Source: Volvox africanus
Lineage: Eukaryota; Chlorophyta; Chlorophyceae; Chlamydomonadales; Volvocaceae
Assembly: GCA_030268105.1 (NCBI GenBank)
Contig: BSDZ01000078.1
Location: forward strand, 6,457,501-6,521,500
Length of the DNA: 64,000 nucleotides
Direction of reading: 5' to 3'
This document shows, in pieces, positions 32,792-45,400 of the stretch. The translations under genes were made by a program, and so were the position numbers. Under the pieces are notes generated by a model. The model had not been told where the DNA came from. It saw only the letters and a program-made list of their open reading frames with translations, and ran no database searches. Numbering within the stretch: the first letter of the stretch is position 1; every line of letters begins with the position of its first letter.

Positions 32792-35700
32792 TCATCTTCC
32801 TCTTGATGCACGAACGCACGTCCGCCTACCAGCCAGCCTTCGCGACACTGCCAGAGGCTGCCTGACGCGGTTTCTTTTGTACAGCACCACCATATGCCAT
32901 GTGCCATCATCACCCGCCCCGTACAGTACGTGAGCGGTGCGCATTACCGTGTACGCCACTTCAGCCCTGGAGATCAGGTCATACAAAAGCTTTATGTCCA
33001 CCAGAGCCCTAATTTGCACGTGCGCCCAGGGGCATGGACCCACAGTCGTGTGTCGCACCCCAATGTCTGTGCACCCACCACTCGCTGGCGGTTGCTGCTT
33101 CTGCCGCACCAAGAGGGACGCGGACGGTGCTGAGGCGGAGCGCTGCCTCTCCCTTACTGGGGCCTCCAAGGCCTCCGCATCTCGGGAGCCACCGCTGTTC
33201 TGACCGTCGCCCACATGGGGCTCCTCTGTGGGCGTGGGAGCTGGGGGCCCACCCTTACGAACGGAGTCACTTGCTGTGCGCGCTGGGGTCCCGATCCCGC
33301 GGCCGCCTCCTGCACGTCCCCTGCCACCGCCGCTCTGCCGCCGCTGACTTCCCCTGCCGCCTGAGCCGATCACCTTATGTTCGTACAACGTCATGCCACT
33401 CCTCCCCTTCCCGCTCCTTGCTGCTCTGGAGCCATCCTCCTCCACGTCGTCCAAGAAGCTCACCCAACCGGCGGAGGGCAGAACTGCTTGGAGGCGCTTG
33501 GAGGCAATCACTGCAGCTGCAGTGGCGGGAGCGCCGGGGACCATAGCGGCGGTGGTAGCGGCGGCACCCTGTACGCGGCCCGACACATCCTCCGTCTCCA
33601 AGTCGGTGCTGTCCACATCGTGAAACACCTCACAGTCGCTGTCATTGTCGCCGCCGAACCTGGCAAGAAGATCCTCCGCAGGGGCCCCGCCCCGCCGGCC
33701 CCCGGGGGCCCCACCCCTGTGCGGCCCGATGGGCACGAGGGGGGCGTCCGGAGCACTCAGCCGACGGGAGGGGGCGCTTCGGACAGCAGCTGCCGCTCCG
33801 TGACGAACACCACCCGCCTCCACCGCGTCGGAGAGTTCTCGTGATCGCTTTGAAGGCCGGGAATGCATACCAGGCGTCACCGAAAAAGGAGCGACCCGTG
33901 GGACCTTCGGCTCCGCCATTGGCGGTGCTGAAGGCGGGACGACCCGTGGGACCTGCGGCTCTTCCATAGGCAACGCTGAACGCGGGGCGACCCGTGGGAC
34001 CTTCGGCTCCGCCATTGGCGGTGCTGAAGGCGGGACGACCCGTGGGACCTGCGGCTCCCCGACTGGCGGCGCCGAAAGTGACACCGGTGGTAAAGTGTTA
34101 ATAATAGAGGATGCCTTCGCTGTCCTTCTTCTCGAAGTCAACTTGGCATCTCCCGTACCATTGCTGCCGCTGCGGCCTCGCATGGGCCTTGCCGCCAGCA
34201 CGGTGTGGCCCAGGGGCCCGCCACTGCCACTGCCCGCTCTTATACCGTGGAAATCGTCGCTATCGCTATCGCTGTCCGTAGACACATCTCCATCCTCTTC
34301 GCTCCTCCCGAGCTCATCCGAGTCGTCGAACTTATCCAGCATAAGCTGCTGCGTCTGCTGCTGCAGGTATCTGCTGCCAGCCGCTTCGTCCCTGTCCAAA
34401 AAGTTCACCACTCCATCGCCGCCTTCTTCCGAGCCTCCCGCCACCCCAGCCTTCACCGCAACTGACGCATTCGCCTGGCCCCTCAACGCCATCATCATCA
34501 TCATCTGCTGCTGCTGCTGCTGTTTCGCTCCCTTCGGGCCTTTCCAGGACCCGACTGCAGTGGTGGCCCGCGCCTCCATCACACGGGCCGCTGCCGCCTC
34601 CTCGGCACTTCGTTTGCGCGTCTCCGAATCAATGGCTTTGAGCACTTTGAACATCGACAACATCTCCCCACGAACCTCCCTCTTGGTGACGGGCACGGGC
34701 GCCGGTAGGGCTTGTTGCAGCTGGCGCGAGCCGGTGGCAGCGGACGCCGCACCCTCATTAGCGTCACCGTTTATAACGGCAGCAGCCCCAGCAGCCACTA
34801 CCGGGGCATCCTTGTCCTGCAGGCGCAGCAGCTTTGTGCTGCCCTTACCACCCGTTTCTGCTGTTGGAGTCCGCCCCTGTTCAATGTGCTGTTGCAAGAA
34901 GCCGGGCTGCTTTGAAGGTGGCATGTTGGCACTCACTCCATAATGCGAATTCATACTCCCCACGGCCTGAGCAACAAGGGGGCCCGCAGCAGCAGCGGAT
35001 TGGGTGTAGGGGCTCATTGGCTGCGCCCACACATGGTTAAGGTAGTAGAGAACGCTGGGTGCCCCCGCCGCGGCTGAGAGAGTGCCGGAGCGAGCTGCGG
35101 CAAGTGGCAGCTCAGTGCGGCTGCGCTTTCGTGGACGGGCCGCTGCGCCTCCATCCGTCGAAGGTGGAGTGTTCAAAGGAGGCCGATAAGGCCCGTTCTC
35201 TGTAATGCTGCCACCACCAGTCATGCTGTCATTGCCACCGTCAAAGTCATCCTCATCCTCTTCCTCATCGCTGAAGGCTCGCAGCAGCTCCCCGAAATCC
35301 TCATCCCGCTGCCACTCGAGGCGGGATAGCGGCAGTGGGGTGACGGCAGGAAACGAGCGCCGGGGAGGTTTGGCGGGCTGGGCCAGGTTCACTTCAATAG
35401 GGCGGCGGCGGTTGTGGGGATTGGGCAAGTTAAGCGGCTGGGACAAATCGGCGGGTGCGGGTGGAGGCACGGGGCCTGTGGGGCGGGAGGAGTGTGTCGC
35501 GGCTTTTGCACGCTTGGCTGCTGCGGCGTCAGCAGCTGCGGTGGCGGCAGCTAGCGAGGCAGCTGATACCTCGAGTGGAGGCAAGGGGTGCATTGATTGG
35601 GATGGCTTTGCACAAGGAGGCCTCGTGGGAGCTGCTGTTTCTTCTGATCTCGGCAGAAACCAGTTCCCAGAGTCAAATGACTGCTGAGCCGTTTGCAGAA

Positions 35701-36155
35701 CCTGCTGAGGCTGTTTTTCCTCAAGGCTTGCCTGCTCCTGCCATTCCACGTGCAGACGGGCCAGGTAGCTGGGTTTGGCCAGCTCGACACGGAGAACGTT
35801 TCCCCTCCATTTGCTGTGATTGTATACGCTTAGGCATTTGTGCACTGATGCCTCGTCCTGCGACGTCCATTTCAACCGACGGACAATCAAGAAGAAAAAA
35901 ATGCCTCTTTTAAGTTTCATATGAAATTGATGCTGCCAAATTTACCTTTGGATCTAGTTCTATGTAGGCGAAACCTCGGCATTTTTCCCCACTGAACGTT
36001 TGAGACGACATCTGAGCAACTGCCGTTTTGATTTGATGGTCCTTCGGGGGGATTATTTCAATAGTCTCAACCTTGCCGAAAGGACTAAAACGGGACCGCA
36101 GGTCGGCGGCGGAAATGTCATGCGGCAGGCCGCCAAGGAAAAGGCGAACAACCAT
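32792..36155 (-). CDS. NOL8-like nucleolar RRM protein
   Basis: Two exons: 36155-35946 and 35857-32792, joined in phase 0 across an 88-bp intron (donor gtaaat), about 1091 residues. The N-terminal RRM has RNP2 (RLFLGGLPHDI) and RNP1 (CRGFAYIEL), then CLSVYNHSKWRGNVLRVELA KPSYLARL. This KW.G..L...LAK.S...RL extension matches the start of NOL8 (yeast Nop8), needed for 60S ribosome biogenesis in the nucleolus. The rest is low-complexity and acidic (EEEDEDDFDGGND, STDSDSDSDDF), with SLD-rich islands such as GWVSFLDDVEEDG. A 15-residue unit (SAPPMAEPKVPRVAP) repeats about four times (33890-34080). RRM identity is firm and NOL8 orthology likely. It is divergent from the SET gene, 290 bp away. Confidence 0.75.
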
Positions 36156-36444
36156 TCTTAATGAACAGGTCCTGCATGCACGATAGTCGTGAGCAATATC
36201 GAATATTGATCAGCGTCAAATGTTTGAGGTGTCAGGGTATTAACTCCCGTACGGTATTACACAACCGGCGAAACAGAACAGGGGTAGAAGAGCCTAACTC
36301 GCATTAATAAGATTGCAGTAGTATATATAAGGAATAAATATGATTATATATTATTGGTGATGATCTGAAAGGCAATCCTCGTGCCCAGGCCGACGCAACC
36401 CTGCGGTCAGCGGCTGGAGTACATTCAGCCTGTTCCCCGAAACC

Positions 36445-39400
36445 ATGGCGCCAGAAGACTCTACATTGCAACATCGCTTACATCCAAGTGCTACATCGCC
36501 TCCCAGCCCCGCGCATGAGCCTCTCGCTCGGCTGCTGGTCTGGGCGGCAGAACGCGGAGCGGTCGCCCCAAAGCTTGCCCTTGACCCCGTTGACCCGCGC
36601 CGATTCCGGACCGCAGCGTCCACATCCCCCCTGGAGCCCATCATCACCCTGCCCCAGCACCTGCTCATGCACGCCGGCACCTCCCTCAACGACCCCACCT
36701 ACGGCCCAGCTTTCAGGGCCCTGAGGGCCGAAATGGCCTCTGCTTCAGCGGCCGGGCTGGTGGATCCATCGCCGGCTGCAAACCCAGCACCAGACCCCTG
36801 CATGGGGGCTAAGTCTCGCGAGGCTAGTGCCCCAGCTGCCACTGTACCATATTCGTACTGGGATAACGGAGGCCTCAGCGATCGCGAACTGCTCTGCATG
36901 CTGCTGATCGTTGAGCGTGCTCGCAGCGCCGCGTCAGACTGGGCACCATACATCGACATCCTCCCAGAGTCGTATGACGATCCATCCTGGTGGGATGCGC
37001 CCTCCCTGGAGCTGCTTCGCGGTACCCGCATCGCCCGCGCGGTAGTTGCATATCGTCCTGGACTCGAGCGGCTGGCGGCTGCGATGAGGCGGCTGCTGGA
37101 GATCCACAGCCGGGCCCATGCGGATAGGGCTCTGGCTGAAGCTGCTGTCGACCCCGCTGACGGTAGTCTTTCAGAACACGGTGCCGCGACGTCCAGCCCT
37201 GGCGACCCAGATCCCCTGCTGCTGCTGCGAGAGTGGGCATGCAGTATGGAGGCGGCCCGTTGGGCGAGGTCCGCTGTGTGGTCCAGGTCCTTCACCGTGC
37301 GGGGCCTGAAGGCGGATGGAGGCGCTGGCTGCAGACGCACGGAGGGTGGCGGCGGCGTTGAGAGCAGCATTGCTCACACCGCGGAGATGGTGCAGGAGCG
37401 CCGTCTACATGTATGCCAAGTACCAGGCGAGAGTGGGAATGGGAGGGCATATGCGAGTGGGCGTGTGGAGGGGACCAATGTAGTGCTGGGTGGGTTGGTG
37501 CGATGGTAGGGGCGGGTGGAAGCTATCCCCCCGGGCATGCAGTGCAGGCTGATGCAGGGACGGTTGCGGCCGGGCCTCTGTGTGGGTCAGGAAAATGTGC
37601 CTGGAAGGTTCAGCCCTGTTGTAGTAATGCATGCTCCAGGGAAGTTGGTCAAAGTTAGCCAAAGAAGAGAGCTCACGAGACCGGTCAGCAACCCCGCCAC
37701 TCCCCTCTCTCCAGTCCTGGACATGATTGACCACGTGGAGGGCTGCCAGGCGGTGTGGCACACGGGTCCTTGTGGTGCAGACGACTTCGTGTGGATGCGC
37801 AGGGAAGAAATGCAGCCGGTGAGAGAGGAGGGGGACATGATGAGGGCGGGGGTTGAAGTACCATAGGGCAACGTGTCATAGGATAACAACTTTCAGCATA
37901 TATACGCACATGCATGCGACACGGATGCCCCTGCTGATGCGTCCAAACATCAAACGATGAGTGCGATGGCCTTTGCTCTGCCAGGGCAACAGCATCTGCC
38001 AACCTCCCACAACAGCTGGGGAGAGAAGGGTCTGGTTGTGGTTGGGGCCACAGACCTGACCAAGTGGGACAGGGCCTAATGGGAAACGAGGCGTAGAGTG
38101 TGGAGTGTGGAGTTTGGGCCACAGCTGGGGAAGTGCTTTAAATTTGGGATGGGCGATTTGGAGTGTGCGTCTGGATGTGGGCACCATATGGCCCTTCGAG
38201 GCGAATGAGATATGGGAGAGGGGGATAAGGGGGGAGAGGCGAATGGGGTCCATCCATAACGAACTCCCTTCAGGTGAAGGACCTGAATCACCTGATGCGC
38301 GTCGGCGAGTTGATCTGTTCGTCGATCCGTCTGTCACCATTATCGGTTGTCGGATTGCGGCAGCTGGTCCATTCATCAACAGCCATTAACTCGAGCACCA
38401 CCACCCGCTCTACATTTCATGTGGAGCCCGCTAGGGTGCCGTACTGGGCAACAACTACGGCTCCAAGGACAATCAGGAGCTATTGCTAGCTTACGGCTTC
38501 GTACTGCAGCCCAACTGCCACGACTACGTCTCCCTGACACTGGCTCGTGGCGGCGGCGAAGGCGGCGGAACTCAGGACGGGGAAGTTGAGGAGACAGAGG
38601 AGGTGGTGGAGGAGACAGAGGTGCAGGTGGAAGGCGTTCAGGCGGCGGCGGAGACCGTTCAGCGGCGGCTGGTGGCGGCAGCGGCGGGGCTTCCCTCCGA
38701 ACTGCGGCTGACACTGGAGGACCCCCTGCCGGAGCAGATGCTACAGGTGGGGCTGGGCTTGTGGGGACAGGGGAGAGAGTTGAGGGGTATGGAGAGGGAG
38801 AGGGGGGGAGGGTTGAGGGATATGGGGAGGGAGAGGGGGGAAGGGTTGAGGGGTATGGAGAGGGAGAGGGGGAAGGGTTGAGGGGTATGGAGAGGGAGAG
38901 GGGGGAGGGTTGAGGGGGGTATGGGGAGGGAGAGGGGCAGGATTCAGGTCTTACGGAAGCTTGCTCTGTACGTCTGGTTTGGTTTCCTACAACCTGAACC
39001 ATCAGAAGGCCCAATCCGGAGAATCACTTCTCTGAACGCAGCCCACCCAATCGCCCACCCGCGCCGTTCCACGCGGTTACAGCCTGGGGCTCAACATGCG
39101 TCTTCCTTTCGTTGCCGCGCGTTCTTATTTTCTGATCGCACTTACCAGCCGTTCTGATCGGGCCATACGCCAATGACCAGGCGACACGCATCGCGCTGTG
39201 CTCCGGAGCCCGGCTCCACTTTGCCGCGTCAGAGGCCTTGGCGGCGCAGACAGTCCAGTTTCAACAACAAACGCGGGCTCCCCTCAAATCCGGTGACTCC
39301 AAAACACATGCTGTCGATCCCACCCTCAGCCGATATGTACCAGCCATTGGAGAGCGAGGTGTGGATGGAGCCACCGCCGCCTACTCCTCCACTCCTGGCA

Positions 39401-42400
39401 CTGAAGCCGCCACCACCACCACCACCACCAGGACGGTCAGAAGCCGGGATGAGACGCCCTCCGCCATTTCAGAGCTGCTGCAGCCGTACGACGCCCCTTC
39501 GGAGCTGCGCGTTTGGGGCACTATCGTACAGCAGTTGGAGAGTCGGTTGGCAGCGCTCATCGGCAGCGATGAGGAGGCATGCGACATCCTGGGGCTCAAA
39601 CCGCCGCCGTCGCCATCGCCGCCACCGCCAGGATACGCACCAGACAACCCCTTGGCGCCGGCCTCACTGCCTCCGCCGGGGTCATCCGCGGTATCAGCGA
39701 TCCGAACGCTGCAGCGCCCCAGACTGCTGCTGCCGTCAAACTGGTTGGAGAGTATGTACGGCGATGGCGGCGACGATGACGGCACTCTGAAGCTGCCGAC
39801 CGACCCATGGGGTGAACCGGGTCGAGGCGACGTGAACGACTGTTCGGTGGCTGTGGAGGGGGGCCCGGGGGTGGGGTCTGCGGCTGAAGGCGGTCGCGTC
39901 TCTATGGAACACAGGTGCTTTTTAAAGTGGCTGCATGAGTCAGAGGCGGCGGCGGAGTGGCTGGGGTTAGGACGCCATGCCCGAATGGCGTTGGCGGTTG
40001 TCAACGGCCAACGGGCGGTGCTAACGGCAGCACTGTGGCAAGCGCAACAACGGATGGCGGCGTTGCTCCAGGTGCGGACGTGTCAGCACTTGACGAGTGG
40101 GGGGATTCCCTTCAGATGCCCGGAAGCGGTTATGAGGGAAGGGGGGAACCGAGACAGGGGTAAGCTCACTATGGGCAGCTGATTGATCAGAGCAGCTGGT
40201 TGATCGTCCCAATATGGAGAAGGGAGGCCAACGATTAGCATTTTGATTTGGGTGTACACGGTAGGCCGTACATGGTGATGCTGTCTTCATCTGGGGAGCC
40301 GATGGGGCGCTGCGCCCCTAATACCAAGTGCTGGACGTGAAGAGCAAAGACGTGCACGCAATGAAAGAGGAGGTGAAGGAAAGTGCAACGGCTTCTGAAT
40401 CGATGTCAGCATCACACTACACACGGTTTCATGGGTTACAGCGTTTATTTAAAGCCCGGTTTCAAAAGCGAAACACCACCCGCTCCCCCTCCCTTTCACA
40501 ACCCCTTACCTTCCCCCCTCAGCCCCGAATTCATATGCCATGTACCCTCACCCGGTACCATGTCTCACCACATCCGCCATCTAGTTCTGTTGTTAAAGCT
40601 TATGTGTGTAGGATAGGGGGGTACATCACCCGTGGCCACTAACCTGGCAGTCCCTACCTTCCCCGGTGTTTCGGGGCACCCTCATCCAGTCTCCCATGCC
40701 GACTTCTCCGAAATCAGTGGTTTTCCCAGGTTCAGCACCCACCACCAGCATCCAGCGGAATCTGCCGAATCAACTAAGGCGTCAACTCCGCTACTGGTCA
40801 GCTCGTAGGTCACTTTAATTGGGGTCGTCACCGTCCATCGACATGGGGGCACCCTGCCCTTGACGTTAGGGGTCTTTGGCACGCTCTCGGTCGGGGTAGA
40901 ACCTGGAACTCCAGGGGCATGTTAGTCGTGCCGTAACAGTCGTGCCTGAACACTGTATATCTATTTTTGTCTGCTGCTACCTTGTCCCAACTTTCTAGAC
41001 CACCTGCGCCATCGCTGCCACACCTTCGCTCTGCTCGGAGACTATACTACATGCACCGAGGATCAACTCCTGCGGTAAGCCCTCCCTGGAGCTACTGTTG
41101 GCCCCGCACGAGTATCACCAAATGCATCGGCGCCATCAGCACCGTACGGAAGGAGCGGCGCTAGCAGCTGGCGAGCTTGGCGATATCGGGCCCCAAGCAA
41201 GTGAGGCAACGGCCGGGTCGAAGGGGGATAGCATGGGTGGTCGCGGAGGCGGGCGCAAGAGCATGCTGCTGCCGTACGGTGTAGCGGTACGCGTGCAGCG
41301 GTTCGTGACGGCAGGCGGTGAAGTAATGCGACTGCCCCTGGACCATTGCCTCTCCGCAACCACCTTAGAGCTGCTGGTGGCGCGGCTGGTGCTGCTAGCG
41401 GCAACCCAGCTATGGCCACAGCAGCTGCAGCCACCGTTGCCTCCCGTCCCCCACGGGCAGCAGCACCATAACCAACACCTACACCAACATCACCAACACC
41501 AAGAGCAGGAGCAGGAGCAGGAGCGCCTCTCACTGGGAGGGGCAGCCTGTGCTGTGAGCCGCGAGGTATGCACGGGGTTAACCCTACCACCCGGAAATCT
41601 TAATTAGCCCTGAGTATTGTTGCGGAAGGGAACGCGATGTCGGGTAAAGTGGTGGCCGCTGGCAGCGAATACCCGCGCGGCACATTGAAGTACTGCCCGG
41701 CATGACCCATGGCTCCGTGGAACCGTGGTTCCTTAAAGGCCACAGCTGCAAGGAACGGGTCACGAAGGAGCCATGGTATGGGTTGTCAAAAAAGGGGAGG
41801 AAAGGAGAGGAAAGGAGAGGAAAGGAAAGGAAAGGAAAGGAAAGGAAAGGAAAGGAAAGGAAAGGAAAGGAAAGGAAAGGAAAGGAAAGGAAAGGAAAGG
41901 AAAGGAAAGGAAAGGAAAGGAAAGGAAAGGAAAGGAAAGGAAAGGAAAGGAAAGGAAAGGAAAGGAAAGGAAAGGAAAGGAAAGGAAAGGAAAGGAAAGG
42001 AAAGGAAAGGAAAGGAAAGGAAAGGAAAGGAAAGGAAAGGAAAGGAAAGGAAAGGAAAGGAAAGGAAAGGAAAGGAGAGGAGAGGAGAGGAGAGGAAAGC
42101 AGAGGAGAGGAGGGGAGAGGAGAGGAGGGGAGAGGAGAGGAGGGGAGAGGAGGGGAGAGGAGAGGAAAGGAGAGGAGAGGAAAGGAGAGGAGAGGAAAGG
42201 AGAGGAGAGGAAAGGAGAGGAGAGGAGAGGAGAGGAGAGGAGAGGAGAGGAGAGGAGAGGAGAGGAGAGGAGAGGAGAGGAGAGGAGAGGAGAGGAGAGG
42301 AGAGGAGAGGAGAGGAGAGGAGAGGAGAGGAGAGGAGAGGAGAGGAGAGGAGAGGAGAGGAGAGGAGAGGAGAGGAGAGGAGAGGAGAGGAGAGGAGAGG

Positions 42401-45400
42401 AGAGGAGAGGAGAGGAGAGGAGAGGAGAGGAGAGGAGAGGAGAGGAGAGGAGAGGAGAGGAGACCTCAACAGAAGCTGGGAAAAGAGATCCGTAGAAAGC
42501 AGCTCACGGAAGCACTTCCTGACCCGCTACATTCCAGAAGTGAGAGGCGCAGCAAACTGCCGGCTCCAGGGGTGCGCGTTAGCTTGGCAACGTTTTTAAC
42601 TGGCACAGAGGTAGTTTCGATAAAGCTGGAATAGGAAAGACGGTTAGTTTAGATCTGGTCCTATCATGTTTGGCGCGCGCCTCACTGATCGGCTGCGTCT
42701 GGTAAAACACGTCCAGCAGCAGCGGCCAGTCCGGCACACGCGGCCTCACTGCCGCTGCAGCCCCGGGTCCCTTCTGTTCGCACTATTACATCCGCCCCCC
42801 CCTTTGAAACGCCAAGGGGCGCACTGAGCACTATCCGCCCTTATCCTCCCACTACCATCTTCTCCCCAACTGCTACCCGCTCCTGAGCACCTGTCAAAGA
42901 CCCATAACCCGCCTAGATGGTAGCTGTCCCGCAGTCCCAAGGCCCAGGCGATCTGGCCATGAGCCGTTGCACTTCTGGACTCAAAACTTCGCCCCTCTAC
43001 CCATCCCTTAGGAACAGGGACAGCAGCGCCAGCAGCATGTTGCGGTCGGAGGCGGAGGTGAGGATGCTGTGACGGAGGCGAGGGCGCAGTGGTGGTCAGA
43101 GCCGTACAGCACCCCTACCTTGCTGCTGCAGCAGCTGTTGCGATATGTGGGCCCTGCACCGCCCGTGCGTCTGATGCTGCCCCCTCCGCCAGCGAGTGGC
43201 CGTCAGCATAGCGGAGGCGGAGAGTGTGATGGTGGGGACGGAGACGAAAGCAGAGGTGGTGATGACTGGCATGGGCTTCAGTGTCTCAAGCTTTTGGAGG
43301 TGAATGGTAGCCGGGCGGGTGGGGTACGGGGGGCCAAGTTGCACACATTGCGTGACAGTTTCCATGCCACCCACTTATGCTGCATAGGGGTGTTGTGAAG
43401 GCCGATGTCGGCAGCTGCGCCACGTTCTGGAGGCAGAGGCGCATAAGGCGCCAGCAGCGCAGCGGGGGTTGGATGGCCGTAGCGCATTGAGATGGGCCAT
43501 TACGCCCGTGCAAGGCCAAGTCCTAACGCGCTGCTGTCTCAACCGCATCCCCAAAATTAGTGGTTTGGCGCACAGGTGGACTGCTGATGCTTCATGAAAA
43601 TACGTTATTTCGATGTCCTCTCTTATGTTCACACGGTTAGCCCCTTCGGGGTCTGGTTTCCTCCCTTAGTGCGAATGTCCTCAAAGAAATGATTTCCTTA
43701 TTGCTGCATGTGTGCTCTGTAACACCCCCCCCCTAGCGTGCTGCGACTATCACTTACTGGTGACTGCACCATCGTTCACTTGGGTTTAATACAACCGCCA
43801 ACACCGGTCCCTCTGTCTGCCACTACGGACCCTTCCTGGAGTTCTAAGGCAACGTTCGCCCCCGGGTCCCCTCTCGGACACATAACCGCCACACAACCGC
43901 CACACAACTGTCTGCTGGCGTGCAACTAACTGCTAGACATCACAATCGTCACACGATGCATCACCGCAACTGCGGGTTGCTGCAACCGTATCTTGGTTTG
44001 CACAGCATACGACGTAACATTTGCATAGTGCACACCAACCAGCCTTGTCATGTTTGTCGCCCCGCCCCGCCCCACCCCGCCCCAGGGCACCCCAGCGGGA
44101 TCTGAATATGAATCGAAGGCGGTGGAGCTGCAGGTTGCGGACATGCGGCACGTGTCGGGTTTTATGTTTTTATGGGCCCATTGGGGAAGGACGAGGGCCG
44201 TCAGAGGGCGGAAGGGGGCTTTGTCGGCACTTGAGCGGGGCCTTTGTGTGTGTTAGGAAGGCGTTAGGGAGGTAAGGACATGACGGAGGGCGACGACGAA
44301 TGAAATGACGTCGTGAGCGGGCGACAAAAAGCAACAGGGGTTCAGCACAAGCAACTCAACGCCATCAAAATGAATGTGAATTGCGATGGCTTTTTTCCCT
44401 TCGTGGTGGTTGATGTTATAGGCGTTAGTGATGACCCCTCCATTCCTCCCCCTCTCCCTCCCACTTCATCGTATGTACAGCATTCGTTGTGATCCCTGCC
44501 CGCATTCATGCCGCATGTGTGCCCCCAACTGGTTTTGGTATCGTTGTACAAACCCTAAAACCCAAAACCCCTAAAAACCCTAAAACCCTAAATCCAACCA
44601 AGCACTTCACCAACAACTCCCGCAATCTTCGTCCTCACCGTTTCACAGGATGACTTCAACGAATTTCGCCGGCGCCTCCCCTCCTTGTCCGAGTGCCTGT
44701 TCCTTTCCACGCCGGAACTACCATCACAGCCGGTCGCCGCTACACCAGCCGAGGATACCATGACGGATGATACCCGTCGTTCTCCCGCAGTGCGGTCCTT
44801 CCTCTGCGCCCAACCGCAGTCCGCATTCTGGCTGTACTGCTGGGCCCGGGAGGTGGTGGAGCGATGCAGCTTGGAGGTGGACGCCCCGAAAGGGATGGTG
44901 GAGGGGCCGTCTGTGCAGTCTGACTTACAAGATCATGACAAACAGGGGCAGCAGGAGCAGCAGCAGCAGCAACAGAAGCGGCAACAGGGGCAGCAGCAAC
45001 AGCGGCTCCATTTGGTGGTCCCTCAGCTGTGGCCACTGCCCAAGGTGAGGGTGAGGTGGCTGGGACTGGGTGGCTCGCTCAAATCACGGATGGGATGTAT
45101 GGCCGCATTCGGGCAGGACGACGAATGGTTCAGGGCCGCATAGTCAGGTGGCCGCATCCAGACGCCAATAAGCGTTACATAAAATAGCTGAAGATGTGAA
45201 ACGACGAAGAGGCGGATCAGGAACATCATAGTGCTCTGCGCGTGACGTGACGTGACGTGACGTGACATGACGTGACGTGACGTGACATGGGGGGAAAGTT
45301 CCGTTCCTTTTCGAACGCCAAAAATGCATTCCCTGACCTACGTTATGGTAGTGTTTAAATTTACATCACATAAGCATAATGTAAGGTGCATAAAACACCT

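Noticed and set aside
33034..34943. Plus-strand ORFs of 150-282 codons opposite the NOL8-like exon
   Set aside because: They are antisense shadows of a GC-rich coding exon; no domains or splice signals, and the minus strand encodes a clear RRM protein.
36699..37370. 223-codon minus-strand ORF opposite the SET exon
   Set aside because: Shadow of the coding strand. The plus strand carries the SET-family motifs.
41702..42634. Very long ORFs (up to 310 codons) in three plus frames and one minus frame, rich in KERKG or LSSPL units
   Set aside because: They are produced by the period-5 purine microsatellite, which has no stop codons in those frames. Not genes.
41797..44592. CRISPR array or centromere-like repeats
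   Set aside because: The repeats are simple microsatellites and telomere motifs without spacers or higher-order units; the genome is eukaryotic.
45239..45290. (ACGTG)n run as a cluster of ACGT-core regulatory sites
   Set aside because: It lies deep in an intron and is a plain tandem repeat; no reason to invoke regulation.
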